From Manduca sexta (taxonomy: Eukaryota; Arthropoda; Insecta; Lepidoptera; Sphingidae), in NCBI RefSeq assembly GCF_014839805.1, contig NC_051119.1, positions 1,915,245 to 1,979,244 on the forward strand: a DNA stretch of 64,000 nucleotides. Direction: 5' to 3'. The notes beneath the pieces are model-generated. The model made no database searches and was not told the DNA's origin. It saw only the letters and a program-made list of their open reading frames with translations. Both the position numbers and the translations under genes were made by a program. Shown in pieces: positions 55,623-64,000 of this stretch. How positions within the stretch are numbered: the stretch's first letter is position 1; each line of letters begins with the position of its first letter.

Positions 55623-56009
55623 CAGAGAGAGATCCAGCACCAATTTTTTTAAGTAGCAACAATTGCTTCACGTGGCAGTGTGAACAGACCTTTAACCCGT
55701 TTATTTTCAACATAATAACTCAGTTTATTTCGCAGAAATATGAATTCGCGAGAGAGCCCGCAATAAACTTTGCTAGATGCATCCAATTTCTCAGCTATGC
55801 AGGTACAGATGTCTAAACATTTTTCATAACCTAAACAAATATTAATACGAGATACAGAAGTGTTATGAGTTTTGCACTCCTGTTTCGCAACATAACATTT
55901 AAAAATACCGGCATTGTCTTGTTTGGAGAGTTTTTAGAATATTTTTATTTTTATATACGAAGTAATGCGGAAGGTATTATGTTTACTTAAAAATGTACCT
56001 AAAATAATT

Positions 56010-56225
56010 TCTTAGAATGAAAAAATCCTATTTTACGATTTTTCTCGCGGTTTTTATAATATAATGATTTTCATGGTCACGGGAGACATAAAGACTGCAA
56101 AGCCTTCGAAACGTTCGGAGAAAATATAAAAGATAATATTAAAAAAAAAACGCAATAAAATTCGTAAATTGTAAATCCGTAAAATAGTTTTATTTCAATA
56201 TTTAACATTCGCGTAAACATAAGAA
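56010..56225. mobile_element. MITE family G, diverged
   Basis: Core 'catggtcacgggagacataaagactgcaaagccttcgaaacg' with 'ccgtaaaatagttttatttcaat' and 'cgcgtaaacataagaaatc', related to 26310-26460. Confidence 0.55.
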
Positions 56226-56639
56226 ATCATTAATATTGTACAAATTAAAAAAAAACGTTTTCTTTTACCTTTTTTAAATTGCGTTTTTTTGTTACAAGAC
56301 ACTTTATATTTAAAGCCACGATTAGAAGTATTCTAAAACTGCTCAGAATACATACTCGCATGTAACTGATCTTTGTTCTGTGTTCTGTAACACAAATATT
56401 GGTTTCCAGTAATCGACCTGAAATATCGTATTTCAGAGCCGAATACGTGCCAATTGACCCGAAGATAGTCAAATACTGGCCATGGGTTTTGAGCATGAAT
56501 AATTATTGATATCATCTGTAATCCATTATGGATTCACCCCCTTTGAACACTGATTCCTTTGTTCTGTGGCTGAACAGCATTTTTAGGGGTGCCATGCTTA
56601 GATATTCTGTCGAAATATTGTGTTTATAAAGAAGAATTT

Positions 56640-56865
56640 CTTTGTGAATTTATCGTTCGCTTTAACGGTGAAGGAAAACATCGTGAGGAAACCTGCACAT
56701 CTGAGAAGTTCTCTATAGGAATTTCGAAGGTGTGTGAAGTCTGCCAATCAGCACTAGGCCAGCGTGGTGGACTAAGGCCTAATCCCTCTCAGTAGTAGAG
56801 GAGGCCCGTGCTTAGCAGTGGGCAAGTATATAATACAGGGCTGATATTATTATTATTATTATTAT
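56640..56865 (+). repeat. SINE family C, 5'-truncated, with (ATT)n tail
   Basis: Runs from 'tttgtgaatttatcgttcgctttaacgg' to 'tacagggctgat' and (ATT)n; nearly identical to 23945-24175, so this family moved relatively recently. Confidence 0.8.
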
Positions 56866-57226
56866 TGTGTTTTACTGTGCTCAAAATCTAAGACATTAAT
56901 TGGTTATTGTTGAACGAATTACTTAGAAAGTTTTGATTAAATAAATATTTATATTTTTATCTTTATTTATTTTAAACCAACAATGATATTCGAACCTCTT
57001 ATCACCATAGTTGCTTTTTTTCATAAATATTTTTTTAATTACCTTTTTTAAATGCAACATGTTGAATTTCGTATATCATTGTTGATTAAAAAGTTCTGAG
57101 GAAACAAAAATAAATAAGAAATACAGTCGAATTGAGAACCTCCACCTTTTTTTGAAGTCGGTTAAAAAAAAGATAAATAATATTCTTTTAAAAACCTTTC
57201 GTTTTCAAAATGTGCTCGATGTGATT

Positions 57227-57481
57227 TCACCTCACAGGAAATGCATTTCCAAAAAAAGGTTGGTAGTCAACTGGTATATAGAATTCTTGTAAATATTTTC
57301 GGGCTTCTAGAACCAGCTTAGCTGTATAGTCAATTTCTCCACGAAGACGCGCCTCGCCATCTTTTGAGCGGGGGTGTTGCGGGGTGTCGCGGGGTAAGGG
57401 GACTGAGCCAAGAACTTTACTCGACGCTGTCCATTGTAGTGTGCGTGTACACTCATACTCTTCACGCACACTGTAAGCCAT
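57227..57481 (-). CDS. Unrecognised minus-strand ORF or exon of 84 codons
   Basis: Balanced composition and protein-like content ('LRGEIDYTAKLVLEARKYL', 'FYIPVDYQPFFGNAFP'), unlike the AT-driven ORFs around it. A GTGAGG donor directly after 'GNAFP' suggests an internal exon, though the frame also ends naturally two codons later. Its central part forms an inverted repeat with 57496-57530 (GCGCGTCTTCGTGGA block), so it may belong to a mobile element. No family recognised. Confidence 0.25.
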   Translation of the reverse strand: MAYSVREEYECTRTLQWTASSKVLGSVPLPRDTPQHPRSKDGEARLRGEIDYTAKLVLEARKYLQEFYIPVDYQPFFGNAFPVR

Positions 57482-57571
57482 TAGATGAAGTGGGGCGCGT
57501 CTTCGTGGATGAAATAATCTATACTGCCATACCTCTTTTGGAGTAAAGTTTTTTTTAAGTTCTATTGTGAA

Positions 57572-57889
57572 CTAGCTGACCCGACAGACGTTGTCCCGTC
57601 TTAACTATGAATTTGCAGCGCGCATTCTGTCAATCGCTGACAGTTATATCAAACAATTGACAGTTATATAAAATTAATATTTTCGTTAAGGTGATAGCTT
57701 AAGGTCCATTTTCATACATTTTGTTTCACCTTTAATCTGGGTAACTAAACAAGTATTGACAAGTAAAGAATTTAAATTCACGTCTAGTTAATGATTAGTT
57801 CTCGCAGTTGAAAGAAAAACGTAAAAATAATTAACATGCATGGATATTTCGGCCTTTAAAATTTCCTTTAATATATATATATATATAGA
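57572..57889 (-). mobile_element. Helitron-like element, composite
   Basis: The minus strand ends GGGTCAGCTAG and starts TCTATATATATA; the 3' part matches 36093-36379 but the interior differs. Confidence 0.5.
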
Positions 57890-57999
57890 TCCCCAAAATA
57901 TTAATTAAAATTTATTAAAATATAATTTATAGATTGATAAATTGGAAAATAGAGATATAATATTTTATAGATTGTGATAACAGAAACAACAGAAATTCT

Positions 58000-58825
58000 C
58001 TGTAATTCTAGTTAATGAAATTGTACCCATTTGTAAATGAGAAGCTTCCTAGAAATGTTTTTATTCAGTCTAGACGGAGAAACATAATATTTAGATAAAC
58101 ATCCAATGGGGTTCCATTACAAAAACAGTTTACTATGCTGTAACGTCTTAGTTGAAATGGAAAAGGTAAAGTTGCATAGCTTTTTAGCTACAGCTTGGAT
58201 GGGGTCGAAAAACGGATGCTACAATTATTATTTTTTTTGGGGTACCACAGAATCCAATTTTACTTATAAATTAAAAGAAACAAACAGAAATACATTATCT
58301 ACAACAGCTTTCATATATTATAATATCAAGTTACGAAAGTGCCGAGGCAATATATGTACACACCTATTCCAAGTTTTTTTTTTAAAAAGTTCAGAGAGAT
58401 TTTATTGCCGTGGTACCTACCAGCGGACTCTCACATATGAGAGACCTACCAGTAAGTGTAGTACCGTCCCCCTCTTTCTTCATTCAATAATTTCTCCAGT
58501 ATATCTCACAGGATTATCCCAAGCACCTCCCATTACCATGTAATTTTATGGTCACTAAATCACACTTTTAAGATGTTTTTAACAAACATTTTCGAAGGAA
58601 TGCTTGGGAAAGTTTTAATGGCCATTGGGTTGAGGATTACGGCTGCTTGCAGGATAAATGCACTGGACAAGGATTATTTAAGTATGTCTTTAATTTATTA
58701 TCTTAGTAAGGGGATGGTGTTTCATGTCTACTTGGAAATATCAACTATATTTCTTTATGTTGAAAGTCTTTTTCTTGTTGAAAGAAAGCGTGTGTTAAAT
58801 TGTGAATATGTGGAATTCAATATAT
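58000..58825. other. Non-coding stretch with a 145-codon ORF of no recognised type
   Basis: The plus ORF at 58106-58543 has atypical composition, and its C-terminal part reads through a repeat D-like 'accagcggactctcacatatgagagacc' block. Not called as a gene. Confidence 0.4.
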
Positions 58826-58828
58826 ATG

Positions 58829-59092
58829 ACTGCCTCGGTGGCGTAGTTGTACTGCATGCGCGGTACGACAGCGCTCTGAGGTCCTGGGTTCGAATCCTGG
58901 GTCATGCAAAGTGATATTTGGGTTTTTCTGCTCAGTATCGGCCCGGAGTCTGGAATTTGTGCCCGATTTGGCCATAGGCTCGCCCCCTATCACATCATGG
59001 GACGGAACACACTTGGCGAAAAGTGGTTGCCTTGGTTGCGCCTCTGCATACCCCTTCGGGGATAAATGCGTGATATTGTGTGTGTGTGTGTG
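58829..59092 (+). repeat. SINE family B, full-length reference copy
   Basis: 'gcctcggtggcgtagttg' (A-box region), 'gggttcgaatcctgggtc' (B box), body, 'ccccttcggggataaatgcg' and a (TG)n tail to 59092. Pol III promoter layout of a tRNA-derived SINE. Confidence 0.9.
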
Positions 59093-59097
59093 GTATT

Positions 59098-59415
59098 CAA
59101 GGCCGGCATAGTAGTCACTATCAGAAACGAGGTGATCCGCAGGAGAACCAAAGTAACCGACATAGCCCTTAGAGTTGCGAAACTCAAGTGGCAGTGGGCA
59201 GGGCACATAGCTCGTAGATGTGATGGCCGTTGGGGCGGAAAAGTTCTGGAGTGGTGACCACGAACCGGAAGACGCAGCGTAAGCAGGCCCCCCACGAGAT
59301 GGACCGACGATCTGGTGAGCGTTGCCGGAGTCCGATGGATGAGGGCGGCCCAGAACCGGTCCCTGTGGCGCTCAATGGGGGAGGCCTATGTCCAGCAGTG
59401 GACGATTCCCGGCTG
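59098..59415 (+). pseudogene. RTE-like LINE 3' end
   Basis: 'RNEVIRRRTKVTD', 'LKWQWAGHIARR' and 'RWTDDL' with 'MGEAYVQQWT' at the end, the C-terminal signature of RTE-type LINEs. A TGA interrupts after 'VLEW' (near 59256) and the frame ends before a (GAT)n-type tail. It directly follows the SINE B tail. Confidence 0.75.
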
Positions 59416-59579
59416 AAATGATAATGATGATGATGATAGTAGTCACTTACCATCAGCAGTGGGGATATTTTGCCGTGCTAAAAAAATATTATGTACTAAG
59501 TACATATATTGTTAACTTATTTCATACCTGTGTTACCATATACCACCATGTACTACCATATAACGCATTCCTTTGTTAT

Positions 59580-59835
59580 TTGGTAGGTCTGCATTGGTAG
59601 GTCTCCACCAGCAACGCAATGTCTATTTCAGGCGGCAAGCAGCAGTGTGTAGTACCTGTTGTGTTTCGGTTTGAAGGTCATTGTAGCTAGTGTAATTACT
59701 GGACAGAATAAGACTCAACATCTTAGGTCCCAGGATGGCGAGCGCATTGGAATACCAAACAATACTTTGTAATTCAAGGTGTTGGATGGTGTTTGTACTG
59801 TTTATGGGCGGTCGTATCGCTTACCATCACGCGAA
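59580..59835 (-). repeat. Interspersed repeat family D
   Basis: 'gtctatttcaggcggcaagc', 'cccaggatggcgagcgcattgg', 'aatactttgtaattcaaggtg' and 'ggcggtcgtatcgcttaccatc'. Confidence 0.7.
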
Positions 59836-60129
59836 GATCAAACATCTATTCATTCAAACCAATAATCATGTACTTTAAAAATAATTTATATAAACTATTT
59901 TCGTCTTACTGCAGAATAGTCGATTTATTCTGCTTCGTTCAATTTATCTATAGTCCATAGATAAATGAAACTATAACAACCGCGACTTCGGTGAACCAGA
60001 ATCGACATTTTGATTAAACAAGGACTCAATACTGAAGAGTCTCTGAGACCACTTAACCGCACAAATAAATCACAGAAAAATACGAGATAGAATATATCGG
60101 AGTACATTGAGTGCATAGATGAGTTTAAT

Positions 60130-60225
60130 TATTTCTGATTCGGTGGCGTAGTGGTATTGCGACAACGACTACTATGAGGTCACTGGTTCTGTCCTCGGGT
60201 CAGGCAATTGAATGTCTGGTCTATG
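60130..60225 (+). repeat. SINE head fragment
   Basis: 'gattcggtggcgtagtggtattgcgac' and 'ggttctgtcctcgggtcagg' resemble the SINE B tRNA-like head. Confidence 0.45.
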
Positions 60226-60424
60226 CAAGACATTTTTTAAACCTACATTAATCTTTTCTGGATTAAGTTTTAAATTGTTTTGAAAAATCAAAAACAGTAT
60301 TGCATTGTACGAGAGTCAAGCCCACGAACTTTCGGCTAATTGACCATTTACAAGCTTCAGACCAAAGCGACATACGACAAACCTCACATTTTTCATCATA
60401 TCCAACAAATTACTCCTCAATTGA

Positions 60425-60740
60425 AATAAAACTATTTTACAGTTTTTTATGCGGTTTTTATATTGTGATCTTCTCCCAACGTTTCGAAGACTTTGCAGCC
60501 GTCATGGTCACGGGGCTGAATGAGGTGTTGGTCGTCTGAAAAGTCAAAGTTACAATATCTACCTACATTTTACAATTATACATAATTTTAAATTTTACCT
60601 GTTGACGGTTCGATCTATGCAGAATGAGCTCACAGTATCTTGAAGTCTGGCAGCCGGTCTTTTGGGTTGGTATAAAAACCGCGAGAAATCCGAATAATAG
60701 TTTTATTTCAATGTCTAACATTCGCGTAAACATAAGAAAT
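60425..60740. mobile_element. MITE family G, long copy
   Basis: 'aaataaaactattttacag' on the left and 'aatagttttatttcaatgtctaac' on the right, with 'ccaacgtttcgaagactttgcagccgtcatggtcacgggg' inside. Confidence 0.5.
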
Positions 60741-60969
60741 TATCACTCCACAAATATTTCAGATACACCAACACGAACCTCAGCTGTTTTATTAGAATCA
60801 CCTGTACCCGAAGTAAAGCTAATGCATATAAATCTAAAATCTAAGAGATTTAAAGTTATTGGTCCAGTTCGAGGAGGTTCCTGTACTGCGCAATAGACCG
60901 TTAGGGGACAAACGAAAAACTTGTGACGAGGCGAATGGCGGTAGGGCGTGAGTTATAGCGGTATATTCT

Positions 60970-61195
60970 TCAAAACATAGTATAAAACAAAGTCGCTTTC
61001 TCTGTCCATATGTCCCTTTGTATGCTTAAATCTTTAAAACTACGCAACGGATTATGATGCGGTTTTTTTTAATAGATAGAGTGATTCAAGAGGAAGGTTT
61101 ATATGTATAATAACATCCATTAAATAGTGGAGAAATACTGTTATTTTGTTATGTTATACCCGTGCGAAGCCAGAGCGTGCCGCTATGTTTTTATA
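60970..61195. repeat. Interspersed LINE-type non-coding fragment
   Basis: 'gtcgctttctctgtccatatgtccctttgtatg' and 'actacgcaacggattatgatgcggttttttt' followed by 'cccgtgcgaagccagagcg', a form common next to LINE ends. Confidence 0.45.
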
Positions 61196-61199
61196 TATT

Positions 61200-64000
61200 A
61201 TAGATATGTTAGCGACACGACGACTTCGCGGCCGCCGTGACACTGAGGCCCGTCGACGACGCTGCCTAAGGAGCGACGTTACGGGACGGCGGACGCAGCG
61301 GGACTGAAGCCCGCGCGCCGCACGCTCAGCGAGCGACCCGTCAACGCCGCATCCAGAGGAGCAACGTCGCGGGACGGCGGTCGCCGCGCGACTGAGGCGC
61401 GCACTGCGCGCGCTCGACGAGGGACCCGGCGCCGGCGCATCGTGGAACGACGCCCCGCCCACCAGAACCCTACGGCCAATCAGAGCGACGGACGCGCCAA
61501 CGAGGGAAAAACGGCGGGCCAATGGCCGAAAGTGCGTAGGAGGCACACCCGTGCGTTATAGTGCCTCCTAAACTAGTATGTAAGTCGGGATATTGTATGC
61601 GTAGTTTGTCAACACACACGCACACACATTCCGCTCTGAGCACCCGACTCGAGCGGTCCCTTTGGCTTTTACCGAGTACCTGCTCGGTAAAGCCATTGTC
61701 CCGTTTCCGAGTACCTGCTCGGAACGACCGCAGCGACCTCGCTGCACGCCAAGGACAAAGGAAACAATAGGGCATTGTCCCTGTTGTTACCTGCGTCCTT
61801 TGTTTGGGTCCGGCCGCGTCCTTCTCAGGACAGGGTCAAACCCGTTTCTATATCGTTTCTCGACAATTTTGCCCCTTCAGGGTTAGCTCGGTGGTAAACC
61901 TAACGGTGATAACAAGCCGAGCTAGCGGTGACCCGGCCCGCGCTGCGCCCCTCAGGGCTAAAGCGAAGCCGGACGGGTGCGGACAAGGAAGCTGTGGAGA
62001 CACACCACAGTTTCCCCCGCATATCTCCTTCCCAACCCTACCTTTCCTTTACACTCCATCCCGTGTGACGGTTGAGCGTGCGGGCCCCTAAAAAGGTCCA
62101 ATACCGTTTACGTCGCACGGATTGTTAGGAACCCTTTCGCACATTAAGATTGGCAAAGGGATACAAGCTTAGGGCACATCTATTTTTAAGTACATCCCCC
62201 CTCGCCTACACCCGGCGGGGAGGGTCACTCACGCACACAACCCCGGGCACACCCACCCGGGGACGTTTGTTTGTACGTACTTAGTCACGCGTTCGTTCAC
62301 AGTGCGATAGCCGCCTGGTTTCTTGTGGGTTCTTTCCCAGGCGGAACGCACCCGGGTCCCGAACCCACTCGCGGCCCTTTCACTATTCTTTTTTTTTTTT
62401 TTTTTTAAAGTGCCCCTAGGCCCGGATTCGCCCGCAATGGCTGAACCTAGGCCTATGGACACTGACGAGCCCGCGGTGGAGGTCGGCAAGACAAAAAACG
62501 CCTTGCTGACAACTATCGCAGAATACATTAAGAGCGACCCAATGTTCTGCTCTCTGGTCCACTCCCTAGTGGTTGCCAATGCCCCCCGTGCGGTGCCTGA
62601 CTCGCCGGAGTCACCCGCTTCACCCGCGTCATCCGCGACCTCTACCGACTCATCTGAGTCATCCTCTTCCTCCGACTCGTCGGAGTCGGCCGAGTCCTCG
62701 GACGGACCTAGTCCGCCCGGGAGCCCGGCCGGAGCCGTCGATCCCGACCTCGCCATGGATTCCGATCCAGGCGCACCCAGCTTTCCGCTGTCCCCGTCGC
62801 TTGCGCGTCCAAGCGACCTGTTTCCCCTGACCCCAGCGAATCGCGGTCTAGGGCCGCGTCGTCGGAACTCGACGACGACGGCTTCACGACCGTGAGGAAC
62901 GGGCGCAGGAAGAAGCAGCGTGGCTCAGAAGCTCCTGCGTCCCAAGCGCCTTCTGCGCCGTCCGCGCCTTCTGCGCAAAAACTAAAACCCGCGGCTTCCC
63001 AGCCCGCGCCCGCTAGCTCGACGGATTCGTCGCCACCGACCAACCTTAAGGGGCCTAAAAGCCACCGAAGGTTAATCTTCAGCTTCCTGAAGGGGCCTCC
63101 CTTCAGTCCTTTTTTTTGATGCCCTCACCCGTGGGGGCATTAAAATCCCGCCCAACGCCTGGAACAGTGGCCAAAAACTGCTGTCCCTCCAGCCCGGGTC
63201 AATTAGCGATCACCGCGAGTTGACCAAATTTCTAGATAGCAAACGCTATCATTATTACACCTTTGCGCTCCCGGACGAGCGCCGCTATAGGTACGTCATC
63301 CGTGGCATACCCTCCAAATGTCGGCCGCCGAGGTCCAACAAGGCCTCCAGGCCAAGGGCATCGCAGCCCTAGAGGTGCACCGGATGCACCGTAAATCGCG
63401 CTTGTCACGACGTGGCATACAATACGAGATGGTCCTCGCCATCTTGGCTACCCCCGCGGACGTAAAGCTCTTTACGAGCTTCGCGACATCTCGGGCCTTG
63501 GCGGCTTCACCGTCGAGACCCCACATAAGACTAGCGAGGTTGCGCAGTGTCACAACTGCCAGAAGTATGGCCACAACTCGCGTGGCTGTCGCCTCCCGCC
63601 AGGTGCGTCAAGTGCCTCGGCGAGCACGGCACGTCAGAGTGCCCGCGTCCGAAAGATAGGTCCCAGTGCACGGAGCCGCCTTCGTGCACCAACTGCCGGC
63701 AATCTGGCCATCCGGCCAATTACCGGGGCACAATGCCCACGGGCACCCAAATACAAGTCCAATTATAGGACCAATCAGGCCCCTAAGGCCAAGGCCCCTC
63801 AGGCCGAAAAATTCGTTTTGGCCCCAGCCCCGACACGTAACCCGTGGTTTCCCGCCACGGTACGTGCCGACTCGCGTCCCCAGGCCCAGGGCGGTGGTTC
63901 TCCCGGAGGATCTCCCGCCACCCCGGCCACAATACCAGCAGCGGCGGCCACTGTTCCCGCTCCCGTCCCAACGCCCTCGACCTCCAAGGCTACCTCTTCC
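61200..64000 (+). mobile_element. 5' part of a Jockey-like LINE, running off the window
   Basis: A GC-rich leader (61210-62400) precedes ORF1, with two imperfect copies of a 'gagcaacgtcgcgggacggcgg' type block (about 61270 and 61357) and C/T-rich blocks. Composition changes sharply at about 61205 from AT-rich flank to GC-rich, marking the likely 5' boundary. ORF1 coding follows from 62437; ORF2 would lie beyond the right edge. Confidence 0.7.
62437..63980 (+). pseudogene. Jockey-like LINE ORF1 (gag-like), frameshifted
   Basis: From MAEPRPMDTDEPAVEV: an acidic, Ser/Pro-rich N-terminal region, then a basic 'RNGRRKKQRG' block in a second frame (from about 62850), a PRE_C2HC-type region ('GGIKIPPNAWNSGQKLL', 'YHYYTFALPDERRYRYVI', 'IQYEMVLAILATPADVK'; 63120-63480), then CCHC knuckles ('CHNCQKYGHNSRGC', 'CVKCLGEHGTSEC', 'CTNCRQSGHPANY'; 63545-63725). 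Frame changes fall near 62830, at the T8 run 63110-63117, and near 63310, 63490, 63600 and 63725. ORF1 proteins of this clade bind element RNA. This copy cannot make an intact one as assembled. Confidence 0.8.

Noticed and set aside
58106..58543. 145-codon plus ORF as a host gene
   Set aside because: Composition is atypical, it reads into a repeat D-like block and shows no splice or domain signal.
58829..58905. Functional tRNA gene
   Set aside because: It has A/B-box-like blocks but no proper cloverleaf, and is joined to a SINE body repeated elsewhere in the window.

Overview
The window reads as a repeat-rich, AT-rich arthropod nuclear genome, most likely a moth or butterfly. The support is indirect: small phase-matched exons with insect-type splice sites, two families of tRNA-derived SINE, RTE-like and Jockey-like non-LTR elements, Helitron-like and TTAA/MITE elements, a mariner and a Ty3/Gypsy element. 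Lepidoptera is inferred from this repeat style; no species can be named. A run of exactly 500 N (35170-35669) is a scaffold gap.

Left half (about 1-32000). This part holds the only host genes I can support. They form a cluster of short genes for single-pass membrane proteins, built from tiny exons and mostly invisible as long ORFs: mem1 (+, exons 2783-2879 and 9209-9378), mem2 (+, four exons, 12494-15490), mem3 (-, three exons, 17435-21920), mem4 (+, 23382-24359, a possible 44-residue micropeptide) and mem5 (+, 30567-31852, 139 aa, the cleanest). The names are local labels only. An orphan tail-like exon lies at 22408-22565 (-). All share a plan: a short N-terminal segment with no classical signal peptide, one hydrophobic helix followed by basic residues (so N-outside, C-inside), and usually a Pro/Ala/Arg-rich cytoplasmic tail. 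Introns fall at matching phases (phase 0 before the membrane exon where a separate first exon exists, phase 1 after it). The first coding exons of mem2 and mem3 are both exactly 30 codons and 16/30 identical, so these two are paralogues in opposite orientation. I do not recognise the family.

A near-intact Ty3/Gypsy retrotransposon (3833-8995, LTRs differing at about two positions, 4-bp target duplication) sits inside an older TTAA-type MITE, which itself sits in the mem1 intron.

Right half (32000-64000). I find no convincing host gene. It is a mosaic of transposon remains: a full-length but broken mariner (37156-38462) with terminal inverted repeats and TA duplication, three Helitron-like pieces, two arrays of a 66-bp minisatellite in opposite orientation about 4 kb apart (39820-40159 and 44057-44740), SINEs, RTE-like 3' ends, several MITEs, and at the right edge the 5' part of a Jockey-like LINE with a GC-rich leader and a frameshifted ORF1 (61200-64000).

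Several coding breaks fall in or beside homopolymers (G8 in mem2, C4 in the Gypsy pol, T8 in the LINE ORF1). Either the elements are decayed or the assembly carries residual indel errors; read-level checking would decide.
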